Below are positions 34,640-46,249 of a DNA stretch of 64,000 nucleotides, one piece after another. The notes under the pieces were generated by a model. It saw only the letters and a program-made list of their open reading frames with translations, did no database searches and had not been told where the DNA came from. The stretch is from Sipunculus nudus (Eukaryota > Annelida > Sipuncula > Golfingiida > Sipunculidae). Location of the stretch: positions 40,016,401 through 40,080,400 of the forward strand of contig CM049317.1 in NCBI GenBank assembly GCA_026874595.1, read 5' to 3'. The position numbers and the translations under genes were made by a program. Within the stretch, counting starts at the first letter, position 1; every line of letters starts with the position of its first letter.

Positions 34640-36000
34640 TGAGGATAATGGTCCAGATAATAACACTCTGGGAGTCACTAGTGACATGTCTAATGACTCG
34701 CCCGTACAGGATGCAGCATTCTCAAGGTCAGAAATTATCGTGGAACAGCATAAGGACCCTGATATTTCATGTTTGTTTCCCAGGGCATTTTTCTAAAGAT
34801 GAGCTGTCACAGAACCCAGTTTGTTTCTATGTCAAAAATGGAGTGCTTATGCGTAAATGGCGACCACCTGATGTATGCGCTGATGATGAGTGGGCCATCA
34901 AACATCAAATAGTGATGCCCAAAAGCTTTCACAGTGAAGTTCTAAGCATGTCACATGAGGCTCCTTTGTCTGGCCATTTAGGTATAAATAAAACTTGTCA
35001 GAAAGTTAGTACACACTATTGGCCTAATCTCAGGAAAGATGTTGTACAATACTGTAAATCATGCCAATCATGTCAGATGGTAGGCAAGCCCAATCAGAAT
35101 CCTCCTAAGGCCCCACTTAGACCTATTCCTGCTTTCGAGGAACCATTCAGTAGGATTATTGTTGATTGTGTTGGACCACTGCCCAAAACAAAAACTGGAC
35201 ATGAATACTTGCTGACAATCATGTGCACATCTGCCAGGTTCCCTGAGGAAATACCATTGCTCAAAATTAATGCCAAAAGTGTTGTCAAAGCTCTGACCAA
35301 GTTTTTATACAACTTCTGGATTACCAAACTCCGTCCAGTCTGACCAAGGGTCTAATTTTATGTCTGGCTTATTCCAACAAGTTATGCTTGAGCTAGGTAT
35401 AAAACAGTACAGCTCTTCGCCATACCATCCTGAAAGTCAGGGCGCCCTCGAGCGTTTTCACCAGACATTGAAAAAACATGATCAGAACTTATTGCTATGA
35501 CACACAGAAAGACTGGGATGATGGAATCCTCCTATAGTTGTTTGCTGTAAGAGAAAACTTTCAAGAGTCCTTGGGTTTTAGTCCCTTTGAAATAGTTTTT
35601 GGACACTCCTTTCGGGGACCATTGAAACTGCTTTAAGAAAAACTCTTGTGTGAAAATCCTGATTCTCTTAGTTTACTGCAGTATGTCACAGACTTTCGCA
35701 CTAAACTACATAATTCTTGTGAGATTGCAAAGTCAAATCTAAGATCTGCACAAAGTGGAATGAAAACAAATTATGACAAACACACTGTAAGTAGGACATT
35801 TGTGCCTGGTGAAAAGGTCCTTGCCTTACTTCCCATCCCTGGCAGACCTCTGCAAGCTTGATATTTTGGTCCTTACATTGTTGACAAGAAAGTCAGTGAT
35901 TTAAATTACATACTGTTGACACCAGATAGACGTTAGAAGAAACAACTGTGCTATATTAACATGTTGAAATCATATTATGACAGAAATAGCACATCAGATG
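34640..36000 (+). pseudogene. Retrotransposon integrase, frameshifted
   Basis: Integrase joins element DNA to the host chromosome. Visible features are an HHCC zinc-binding region (H-EAPLSG-H with CKSCQSCQ, about 34960-35080), then the core with Asp in IIVDCVGPLP, Asp in QSDQGSNFM (about 35335) and Glu in HPESQGALERFHQ (about 35430-35460), so the DDE triad is legible. Further on come a coding-like C-terminal region with GEKVLALLP and YFGPYIVDKK, and INMLKSYYDR near 35960. At least three frame changes (about 34775, 35330 and 35475) and several in-frame stops break it. The order and spacing to the RT frame, with no LTR between them, argue for one polyprotein. Confidence 0.85.
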
Positions 36001-36179
36001 TTGTACATAATGTTACTGCTGTAAATTGTGTACAACTGACCCTGACCCAGTTAAAGTAGATACTGATTGTAAGTGTGATGTAGACATTCAGTGTGGTGTA
36101 CAGTACCATTAAAAAACTGAGACGTGCTTAAAAACCTGGATGCCAAACTGTCACACCTAACCACACATGAACAACAAGA

Positions 36180-37269
36180 AGCTGCTGCGGAATTATGAAC
36201 ATTTGTTTAGTGACATTCCAACGCGAACTGACATGTTGTGCCATGACGTCGATGTTTGCGAGGCAAGCGCAATCAAGCAACATCCATATAGACTGAATCC
36301 AGAAAAGCAAAGGTATTTACAGTATGAGATTCAATATTTGCTGGATAATGATTTTATTGAACCTAGTAACAGTAACTGGAGTTCACCATTTATTCTTGTG
36401 CCAAAACCTGATGGAAATTACCGTATGTGCACAGATTATCGAAAACTGAACTCTGTCACCAAGACTGACACGTTCCCGGTTCCGAGGATCGATGATTGTG
36501 TTGATAGAGTCGGTAGCTACAGATATGTCTCCAAGTTTGACTTGCTAGAAGGATTCTGGCAAGTTACGCTGACAGAACGAGCGAAGGAAGTGTCCGCATT
36601 TGTGACACCGCAAGGACTGTACCAGTATAAAGTTGTGCCGTTTTGCATGAAGAACTCGCCAGCCACGTTCCAGCGCCTCATCCGTATGGTTGTCAAGGAC
36701 ATTCAGGGTTGTGACGCATATATTGATGACCTTATCGTGTACAGCGACACCTGGGAGAAACATCTGCAAATTCTTCGCGACCTCTTCGAAAGACTCAGTG
36801 AAGCACGTCTGACCGTCAACTTAGTGAAATCTGAGTTTTGTCATGCACAAGTAACATTTTTGGGTCATATTGTAGGGCAGGGTCAGGTAAAACCTGTTGA
36901 TGCTAAGATAAGTGCTATTTCTGCATTTCCTAGACCAGAAAACAAAAAGCAAATAATGTGTTTTCTTGCTATGGTTGGGTACTACAGGGAGTTTTGTCCA
37001 AATTTTGCTGCTGTAGCTGAACCTTTGACTAATTTGTTAAAGAAGAAACAAAAGTTTGTATGGAATGTTCAGTGTGAAAATGCATTTCAGAATTTGAAAG
37101 CCATTCTGCAAAGTTCACCAGTTTTAGCAGCTCCAGACTTTTCTGTACCTTTTAAGTTAGCAGTGGATGCTAGTGATGCTGCTGCTGGTGCTGTGTTGTT
37201 ACAAGAATGCAATGATGGCATTGATCATCCAATTTGTTATTTCTCAAGCAAGTTTAATGCAAACCAGAA
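36180..37269 (+). pseudogene. Retrotransposon reverse transcriptase and start of RNase H
   Basis: An open frame of about 365 codons reads through RT motifs in order: FILVPKPDGNYRMCTDYRKL, FDLLEGFWQVTL, CMKNSPATFQRL, AYIDDLIVYS (catalytic YxDD intact) and FLGHIVG, then a connection region (FLAMVGYYREFCPNF) and the first RNase H aspartate in LAVDASDAAAGAVL. This is typical of Ty3/gypsy RT. The frame is stopped artificially by the F1 insertion at 37270, inside RNase H; the missing remainder is at 40621. The frame itself has no internal stop, in contrast to the integrase part. Confidence 0.9.
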
Positions 37270-40200
37270 CAAGTGACCCAGGGGTCATGTTGCTCAGCTG
37301 ACCAGGAAGACATTGACAAAAGTAATTTTATCATCTGAATGTCAAATTTGAATGAAATACTTTTTCCAAACTTGACCTTTTGTATAAAATCATCCAATAT
37401 TCATTGGGGTACTATGGAGCTCTGTAGCATGAAGGATATGGGTAACAGACACCTATTTTCAAGGTTTACAAGATGACTTTTCAGGGGTCTCCCAGCATGT
37501 CAAAAAATAAAATTCTAGGTCCAGTTATTATGAATTGTGCCCTGTTAACAAATCCAAATGTTTATTCTGGGGGGTATTTCAAAGCCGCATAGGATGAAGG
37601 ATATGGGTAACAGAGATGTAATTTCAGGTGCACAAGGAGACTTTTCAGGGGCCTCCCAGCATATCAAGAAAGGAGATTCTAGGTCAAGTCATTATAATTT
37701 GTGCTCTGTTAACAGATGACCAAATCTTTATTCTGGGGAGTACTTCGGAGCCCCAGAGCATGAAGGATATGGGTAACAGGGACCTTATTTCGGTTTTTCC
37801 ATGTAGACCTTTTATGGGCTTCCCTGGAGGTGAGGACAGAAGATTCTAGGTCCAGTCATTATGATTTGTGCCCTGTTAATATATGACCAAATCTTTATTC
37901 TGGGGGGTACTTCAGAGCCCCATAGCTCACAGAATATGGGTAACAGGGACCTTATTTCGGGTTTCCATGTAGACCTTTTATGGGCTTCCCTGGAGGTGAG
38001 GACAGAAGATTCTAGGTCAAGTCATTATGATTTGTGCCCTATTTACAGATGACCAAATGTTTAAAGATCACAAAAGTAGAGAAAAAAAATTGTAAAAAAT
38101 AAAAAAAATATAGGTGGCGCCACCAATCTCCAGAAATTGATGAAACACTCCATGATCAATATCCATGCAAAGAATCATGGTGATTAATGCATTAGTTGTT
38201 CAGATACTTGAGCTTTTGTATTAAATTTTGCATTATTCAGGGGGGTACTTCAGAACCCTATAGCTCGAAGAATATAGGTCACAGTGACCTAATTTCAGGT
38301 TTACAAGGAGAATTTCCATAGACCTCCCAGGATTTCAAGTAAGAAGATTCCCGGTCTAGCGGTTACGATTTGTGCCCTGTTAACAGACAGACGCCTGGAT
38401 GGCCGGACGGACGACGGACAAAAGGTGATCCCTACAGCTCAGATGATTTTCAGTCAGCTGAACTAAAAATTGAAAAAATACAGGTGGCGCCACCAGAATG
38501 CAGAAACTGATGAAACATTTCATGTTCAATATCAATGCAAAGAATCATGGTGATCAATATAATAATTGTTCAGATACTTGAGCTTTTGTATCAAATTTTC
38601 CATTATTCTGGGGGGTACTTCGGAGCCCCATAGCTCAGAGGTTATGGGTAACAGAGACCTAATTTCAAGTTTTTAAGGAAACTTTTCATGGGCTCTCAGC
38701 ATGTCAAGAGAGAAGATTCTAGGTCCAGTTGTTACGATTTGTGCCATGTTAACAGATGACCGCATCTTATGAGGTCTCAAAAATAGAGAAAAAAATTCGT
38801 AAAAATAAAAAAATACAGGTGGCGACACCATACTGCAGAAACCGATGACACATTCCATGATCAATATCCATGCAAAGAATCATGGTGATCACTGCAATAG
38901 TTGTTTAGATACTTGAGCTTTTGTATCAAATTGTCCATTATTCTGAGGGATACTTCAAACGCTTACAGTCAGCTGAGCTAAAAACACTTAATGGTCAATA
39001 TCCATGTAAAGAATCATGATGATCTCTGTATTAGTTGTTCAGATACTTCAGCTTTTGTATCAAATTGTCCATTATTCTGAGGGATACTTCAGAGTCCTAT
39101 AGCTTGAAGGATATGGGTAACAGAGACCTAATTTCAAGTTTCAACAGGCACTCTTCATGGGCCTCCTTGCATGACAACTTAAGAATGAAGTTTCTAGGTC
39201 CAGTTGTTGCAATTTGTACCCTCTTGATAGATAACATAGGTGGCGCCACCAGTCTGCAGGAACTGATGGAACATCTCATAATCAATATGTATGCCAAAAA
39301 TCATGACCATCAGTGATGTAGTTATTGAGATATTGAAGTTTTTGTATGAAATTTTTGATTACTCTGGGGGGGTACTTTGGGGCCCCATAGCTCGAAGGAT
39401 ATGGGTAACAGAGACCTAATTTCTGGTGTCCATGGAGACTTTTCATAGGTCTTCTAGTGTGTTGAGAATGAAGATTCTAGGTCCAGTCGTTACTATTTGT
39501 GCCATGCTAACAGATGACAGCATCCTTAAAGGTCTCAAAAATAGTGGAAAAAATCGTAAAAAATCAAACAATACAGGTGGCGCCACAAGTCTGCAGGAAC
39601 TGATGGAACATTTCATAATCAATATGTTTTCCAAAAATCATGACCATCAGTGATGTAGTTATTGAGATATTGAAGATTTTGTATGAAATTTTTGACTACT
39701 CTGGGGGGGGGGGGTACTTTGGGGCCCCATAGCTCGAAGGATATGGTTAACAGAGACCTAATTTCTGGTTTCCAAGGATATTTTTCATGGCCCTCTCAGT
39801 GTGTCAAGAATGAAGATTCTAGGTCCAGTCGTTACGATTTGTGCCATGCTAACAGATGACAGCATCCTTAAAGGTCTCAAAAATAGAGGAAAAAATCGTA
39901 AAAAATCGAACAATAAAGGTGGCACCACCAGTCTGCAGGAAGTGATGACACATCTCATGATCAATAGTTATGCCACAAATCATGACCATCAGTCAAGTAG
40001 TTAATGAGATATTGAAGTTTTTGTATGAAATTTTTTACTTTTCTGGGGGGTAGTTTGGGGCCCCATAGCTGGAAGGATATGGGTAACACAGACCTAATTT
40101 CTGGTTTTCATGGAGACTTTTCATAGGTCTCTCAGTGTGTCGAGAATGAAGATTCTAAGTCCAGTCATTACGATTTGTGCCTTGTTAACAGATGTTCACA

Positions 40201-40614
40201 TTTTTAAAGGTCTCAAAAATAGAGAAAAAAATTCGTAAAAAATCGAAAAATACAGGTGGCGCCACCAGTCTTCAGGAACTGATGGAACCTCTCATGATCA
40301 ATATGTATGCCAAAAATCATGACCATCAGTCAAGTAGTTAATGAGATATTGAAGTTTTTGTATGAAATTTTGGACTTTTCTTGGGGGTACTTTGGGGCCC
40401 CATAGCTCGAAGGATATGGGTAACAGAGACCTAATTTCTGGTTTCCAATGAGATTTTTCATGGACCTCCCAGGATGTCATTTATAGAAGATTCCAGTTCT
40501 AGCGGTTACGATTTGTGCCTGGTTAACGGACAGACAGACGGACAGACAGACAGACCGACGACGGACAAAGAGTGATCGATATAGCTCAGATGACTTTCAG
40601 TCAGCTGAGCTAAA
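37270..40614 (-). mobile_element. F1 element, 3.3 kb, inserted in the RNase H coding region
   Basis: The minus-strand 3' end has a degraded palindrome (GACCCCTGGGTC) plus ACTTG at 37270. The 5' hairpin TTAGCTCAGCTGACTGAAAG starts at about 40614, with CGGACAGA repeats inside. It splits retrotransposon coding sequence, so its borders can be read against a protein frame. The interior is a tandem array described separately. Confidence 0.85.
37560..40490. repeat. Tandem array within F1, about 337-bp units each with a GGTGGCGCCACC box
   Basis: Boxes or near-boxes lie at 38113, 38483, 38817, 39239, 39576, 39917 and 40255, mostly 334-342 bp apart. Between them recur ctggggggtacttcggagcc, atgggtaacagagacctaat and ttacgatttgtgcc. 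The left end (37560-38050) has shorter units of about 165 bp lacking the box. A related copy lies at 43823-44330. Confidence 0.85.
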
Positions 40615-40620
40615 AACTAA

Positions 40621-40761
40621 TCCACTATTGAAAAAGAATGTTTGGCTTTGATTTTGGCGTTGCAACATGTTGAAGTTTATGTTACTTCATCAGTCAGGCC
40701 TATCATTGTCTTCAGTGATCACAATCCCCTCACGTTCATGAACAAGTTGCTCTATTATTAG
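40621..40761 (+). pseudogene. Remainder of retrotransposon RNase H
   Basis: Coding resumes right after the F1 insertion with STIEKECLALILALQHVEVY and FSDHNPLTF (a conserved RNase H aspartate), ending at TAG 40759-40761, just before the LTR. The open frame through this short part and its fit to the 37269 end show one gene split in two. Confidence 0.85.
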
Positions 40762-40767
40762 ACGGGC

Positions 40768-41436
40768 GTAACTCGTGTTGTTGTTGCATTTTATGTTTGA
40801 TCCGTACTAGTTGAACTCTCGTTGTCATGTGGGCCTTGAGCTTTAACGCTTGGTCGTGGGTCACGTGATCAGCCTGGTATGTGTAGAGACACAGGGCTAT
40901 GTCTTTCTAGAGAATTGCTGAAACGTGTGATGGGCAAGAACTTATAGACTGTTCGAGAAGTAGAAAATTCCCGGCTCGAGGTGTGAAGGTATATAAAGGG
41001 CTGTTTTTTAGAACCAGGGGGCAGACAGCAGAGCAGATACCAGCGGACGCAGAAGCATGTGTCAGATTCTAAGACCTTATCCGACGAATGCGGCAATTAT
41101 ACATTTTCAAGAACTTTCTCCTGAATTTTATACATTTGGACTTAAGTTTACTTTCTGTGTTGTTGCAAGAACTTTCCACTGGACTGTCATTCTCCGAGAG
41201 TTAACTTTCAAAGGACTTATCTTGGTGACACTGTTGGTATCCAGGTATTGTACCATTATCTTTCTGTGTGATTGTATTGACTTGTTGCTATAACGCTGTG
41301 TTACTGTATAATTGTATTGATTTAGTGTATTGTATTGTTAGGGTTGTTTTAGGAATAAATTATAGTTATTTGTTAACAAAAATCCACTGACTTCTTTATT
41401 CATTCCCCTAGACATTTCCCGCTGCCTAGTGTTACA
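40768..41436 (+). repeat. 3' LTR of the retrotransposon
   Basis: Follows the RNase H stop after a short G-rich stretch. It holds a TATA box (TATAAA, about 40992), a downstream transcribed-type region and AATAAA at about 41354, and ends ...GTGTTACA at 41436, typical of Ty3/gypsy LTR ends. The exact left edge (TAACTCG near 40769) is inferred, since no 5' LTR is available for comparison. No target duplication could be checked. Confidence 0.6.
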
Positions 41437-42085
41437 GTCTGATTTTTTTTATCTCCATTACAAAATTTGTATTCATCACGCATACGTGATCTGTTTATAT
41501 TAGGTTCCGTAACACTGAATATTTATTCCAGTAATAAAAATATAGCTGAGATGATTTAAGATAATTAAATATATGTGTATGCATAATATGACCTGATGTG
41601 AGCTAAACTTTGGATAAATAATGATGCAACTTACAATTCTGATATTGTAAATTATATTTTTTTTTCAGATTTTTTTATTACAAATTTATATAACATGTAA
41701 ATAAAAAAGGAATCTGATAAAGACTATTAATGAAAAAAGTGGATATGCTAAAAAAAGGTTTAATATAAAGTTAAATGGATTATTCCCTGAAAGTGAAATA
41801 AAGTTATCAGTCCATTCTGTCCACTTGCCTGTCCATCTGTAAATTTTTCATATGCACCACAGTATCTCAAAACTTTTACTGTTTTTCTTCATGACAGTCT
41901 TTTCAGAGTATTAGTTATGCAATGATATATTTAGAACTTTACTATAACAAAGTAGGAGGGCCATTTCCTCTTAGCTTCTCATATGCATATAAATATGAAA
42001 AACATTACAATAGAGATAAACATATTTTGCATTTGCTATAATTTTTCCAAACTTCAGGTGAGCGCCGTGACCCATGGGTCCCTTG
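41437..42085 (+). mobile_element. F1 element in plus orientation, 5'-truncated
   Basis: Reverse complement of F1 body sequence (for example the stretch around 41690-41990 mirrors 32820-33200) ending with AGCGCCGTGACCCATGGGTC and CCTTG at 42082-42085. It is one of the few F1 copies on the plus strand. Confidence 0.7.
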
Positions 42086-42232
42086 CTTTTTACTTTCTTT
42101 GTACATGTATGTCACACATGTACTTAAAAAAGTTATCAAGTAGTTTTCAAATAATGGTCAATTGTTATCAGGGAAGGATTATACCAAATGTATATCCCAT
42201 TGCACAGGTTCGCATTAGGCATGTAGATCTTG
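42086..42232 (+). mobile_element. F4 3' terminus in plus orientation
   Basis: GCACAGGTTCGCATTAGGC followed by ATGTAGATCTTG at 42229-42232 matches the F4 3' end, with a degraded hairpin. Only about 150 bp of body is recognisable. Confidence 0.5.
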
Positions 42233-42428
42233 TATATATATCAGAAATAATGATGCCCCCTGCATGACAGTTTCCATATGAAGACCCTAACAATATGTGA
42301 TTTTGTAACAATGTCATTATATATATGCTATAATTATTATATACATTATATAATTTTAACAACATTCACCTGAGGATCGGGTCTCATCCCGTGAAACAGT
42401 CTGTAGTTACAGTGTTGTTTTTCTTCAT

Positions 42429-42538
<110 letters not shown>

Positions 42539-42540
42539 GT

Positions 42541-43039
42541 GATGGGGTTCGATGACAACACCTTCATTGGTTTGATTCATTTTATTACGACAACTTGAGT
42601 ATGAACAAAAAAAAACCCTGTAACAAAAAGTACAGAAACTTAATTCAACGTTCCTGTCAAATCATTATGACAAATCAAATCAAATACAATGTATTATTAG
42701 ACACACTGAACATATAATCAGCTTTGTTAAACCTTATTAATTGAAATATTTGTGATTTCATTTTGACAAAACATAAAATATTCTCTGTATTCAGAAAACA
42801 GCATAATAAATTGAATGACAATCACCTCGACTTCCGTACAAGTACATGTAGCGTGTAAGTGATCTGTTTGGACCCTTTGAACATTAATGTCCGTGCTGAA
42901 CTGTTACATATTAAAGTTTGGTAAGATTACATTAGTTACAACCAATCTTTACAATAAATGTTGTCGTGACAAATGAACACAAATTAAGATTACAAGAATA
43001 ATGGTATCATTAAACACATCTAACACAAAACAACTCTAA
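42541..43039. other. Unassigned AT-rich sequence
   Basis: No open frame of note and no clear match to F1-F6. It begins gatggggttcgatgacaaca and may belong to an element ending in the adjacent microsatellite. Confidence 0.4.
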
Positions 43040-43822
43040 ATACTATACTAACCACTTTCATGGGTTCTTCCCTGCGATAATAATCACAGAGGATCACTTT
43101 CATGGGTTCTTCCTACGCTCCCGAGGCAGCGGAAATCTTGCGCTTCTAAAGAAGCAACTGCATGATTTTCACGCTGCCAGCTTTGACCGTTTATGATATA
43201 TTTAGACACCAGATCGCGGTTTGTTGTCCACTGAAATAAACGTGCGTACGATGTGACAAGCAGCCAATCAGATGCCAATAAACAAACACTCGACAGGCAT
43301 CCTGGCTCCGCCCATTGCCGCGCTTCAAGCGCCTCTTGATCAGTTTCTGGTCGAATTTAAATTGCTCCCTCTGCATTCTCGCATCATTGACCGATTCGAT
43401 TATGACATTATAACTGTGTTAGCGTAGCCATGTACCTGTTGTCTGCAGAACTGAAACCAGCCAGCGAGGTGTGCACGCAGCCTTTGTTGTTACATTTAGT
43501 TTGAATTACAGCTCACCGGCCGAGCATCCTATGTGCCCAAGGTCCTAAGCAAACCACGTCAGGGGCAATTCTCTCTGAGCCTGTGGCCTGTTCAGACGGT
43601 TACGCTGGGGGATGAGCTGTCACTCAAAAATTAAATTAATATGATTGGCTCCGTGTATTCCTCGCTTGGCTTTGTCTTCCAGCACATGGTCTCATCTGAT
43701 TGGACAAAAATACAGTGCTCCCCTCTGGTGTTGCAATTCAGGATACAAGGTCATAACAAACAGCGCCTTACGATATAGGAAGTAGCCCTATAGGTAAAGC
43801 GCTGTGTAAAGAGCGTAGTGAT
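43040..43822. other. Non-repetitive, CpG-bearing island with CCAAT boxes
   Basis: Richer in G+C and CpG than the surroundings. It holds AGCCAATCAG (about 43262), GATTGGCT (about 43642) and TGATTGGAC (about 43698), i.e. CCAAT boxes in both orientations, plus CTCCGCCCATTG (about 43309). A 21-bp phrase starting cactttcatgggttcttcc is repeated at about 43055 and 43096. No open frame longer than about 60 codons. It could be a promoter, an enhancer or an old LTR. Confidence 0.4.
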
Positions 43823-44447
43823 GTAGTTAATGAGATATTGAAGTTTTTGTATGAAATTTTTCACTATTCTGGGGGGTACTTTGGGGCCCCATAGCTCAAA
43901 GGATTTGGGTAACAGAGACCTAATTTCTGGTTTCCATGGAGACTTTTCATAGGTCTCTCACTGTGTCAAGAATGAAGATTCTAGGTCCAGTCTTTACGAT
44001 TTGTGCCCTGTTAACAGTTGTTCACATTTTTAAAGGTCTCAAAAATAGAGAAAAAAATTCTTAAAAAATCTAAAAATACAGGTGGCGCCACCAATCTGCA
44101 GGAACTGATGAAACATCTCATGATAAATATGTATGTCAAAAATCATGACCATCAGTGATGTAGTTAATGAGATATTAAAGTTTTTGTATGAAAATTTTGA
44201 CTATTCTGGGGGGGACTTTGGGGCCCAATAGCTCGAAGGATATGGGTAACAGAGACCTAATTTCTGGTTTCCAAGGAGATTTTTCATTGACCTCTCAGAA
44301 TGTAAAGTTACAAGATTCTAAGTCCAGCGGTTACGATTTGTGCCAGGTTAACGGACAGACGGACAGACGGACAGACAGACGGACAGACGGACGACGGACA
44401 AAGAGTGATCCCTATAGCTCAGCATGACTGAAAGTCAGCTGAGCTAA
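43823..44447 (-). mobile_element. F1 fragment with the 337-bp unit and 5' hairpin
   Basis: Matches 39650-40620 including a GGTGGCGCCACC box at 44091-44102, a CGGACAGA run (44351-44398) and the 5' hairpin to about 44447. The 3' part is missing. Confidence 0.75.
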
Positions 44448-45684
44448 AAAACAACTTTTCAAATAAAGTATACACACTGTTAGCTGAATGAGGGACAAAC
44501 AACATCATTGTGCTAATTACTATCTCAGCTATAATTTTTTACTGGAATTAATAGTCAATTTCACACCTGGTGAAGTTTTTATTCTTCTGAAGTTTATAAT
44601 TACTTTTCTGATGAACACCCACACTTTCATAGCAATACATCATTTTGTGGACAAAATTAAATGTGCACTTTAATCATTGTAACCCTGGTGGTACAATACA
44701 AAATCAGAAAATGTAGCATATCCTAGTAATCATTGTAACCCTGGTGGTAAAATACAAAATCAGAAAATGCAGCATATCCTAGTATAAGAATGAATAAAAT
44801 ACAGTAAATTATAACATTCATCTTGTTAATGCACCAGCTGGAGATGGAGGGGAAAAGGAGTGCAGGGCAGAGGGGAAGCCTGCTAGTAGTGGCCAAGCTG
44901 AGCCAAGGCAAGCTGCTTGGAGAGGGTTACATAACATAAGTGAGAAGCCTCCTGGAGCCTGCTAGAAGCCTCCTGGCAGAGTTGATGTAAACAATACTTT
45001 ACATAGTGTACAAAAACTTGAATAAAAGCTTCTCTCTTCAATCAATTCCTTTGAAATTTCAGTTTTCCAAGGATTAAACCCTTATGTATTTATGCTGTGA
45101 ATATTAAATCAACAGTGTTTGCTGGAAAAAAACCTGCTGTAGCCAAAGTTTGACAAAATTTAAGGTATCAATTTTTTATTTATGCTAACAAAAAATTTGC
45201 AAAATTCAGATATAATTTTAGGTAAACAATTGAATCTTGATTTAATAAAGCTTTAGCAATTCTCATGCTAAGTGAGTAAATATATTTCCTGATTTTTAAA
45301 AAATTGCATTATATTTGGGCCCATAATTTCAAAACAATACTCAATACTGACCTAATTTTTAGTATGTTTATAGAAAATGTATGGGAAAATATGAATACTA
45401 AATATGATCAAAAACAGATCAGTGGTTTTTATATTAGGCAGCCTCGAAGTGCAACAATGGCTTTTTTATGGAAAACAGAGGTTTTTTCCTTAATATTTCG
45501 AAGGAACAAAGTCCTAGTGACCCAATTTTCGGTATGGTAGGAGATTTTGGGGACATCTTACTGTATGCAAAATTTTGGATTCAAAGGTCCAATGGTTTCT
45601 AAACATGCCCTGTTAACGGACGGATGGACAGCCGGATGACGGACAACGACTATAGCTCAGATGACTTATAGTCAGCTAAGCTAA
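44448..45684 (-). mobile_element. F1 fragment, body plus 5' hairpin
   Basis: Starts within the body (caaataaagtatacacactg, as at 23938 and 33467) and ends in the 5' hairpin near 45684. A short internal duplication of 'aatcattgtaaccctggtgg' lies at about 44674 and 44727. Confidence 0.7.
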
Positions 45685-45686
45685 AA

Positions 45687-46140
45687 CAGGTCAATGTAGG
45701 TGGCTCCACAAAAAACTGCCATTTCAAATATGAGTCATATACAACATTTGCACAAAATTTGGTAATCCTAGCTCAGATTGTTATGTTAGTATGCTTATTT
45801 GCCAAATGACTAATTTCAAATTCCTGTAACTCGGCCAAACTTCATCAAACCAAAACCATTTGAACAAATTTGAAAGAGCTGGTCTCAGGGATCATTCTAG
45901 GAATTATTGAACCATTTGCTGAAGATTTTCAGCTTTTTTTATTTTTTCCCCTGTAAAATGTAAGTTGATGCAAGTGGTGCTACAAAACTCACAATCCAAC
46001 AACATTTGATTTGTGACAGATTTTTGCATAAATTTTGGGGATGCTATCTCCTGCTATTCCTTAGAAATAATGGGTTAATGAACAGATGACCAATGACCCC
46101 TGTACAGAAAAGGTTGATTTCAGTCAGCTGAGCTAAAAAC
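45687..46140 (-). mobile_element. F4-like body fused to an F1 5' terminus
   Basis: The phrases ctcggccaaacttcatcaaa and accatttgaacaaa resemble F4 bodies, but the right end is cagtcagctgagctaaaaac, the F1 5' terminus. A weak GGTGGCTCCAC variant lies at 45699. It may be a chimera. The interval 46141-46249 shows nothing identifiable. Confidence 0.45.
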
Positions 46141-46249
46141 TAACACAACTGGCCAGAACACAGATAAATCTGTGCAAGCACACTAAAATTCCCTTCCACA
46201 CAGACGGTTTAGATATATTTAGAACAAAAAGTGACAGTGTTAATAGTAA

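Larger units (their letters stand above)
34637..41436 (+). mobile_element. Ty3/gypsy-type LTR retrotransposon with IN before RT, 5'-truncated, interrupted
   Basis: The order is integrase (34640-36000), reverse transcriptase (36180-37269), F1 insertion, RNase H remainder (40621-40761) and 3' LTR (40768-41436), all on the plus strand and joined by continuous coding-like sequence. The RT and IN motifs are of Ty3/gypsy type, but the order IN-RT-RH is that of Ty1/copia; this combination is known for the Gmr1-like group. The 5' LTR, gag and protease are absent left of 34637, where an F1 element ends. It is not functional. Confidence 0.8.

Noticed and set aside
34637-41436. Steamer-like element of clams
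   Set aside because: Steamer has the usual RT-RH-IN order; here IN comes before RT.
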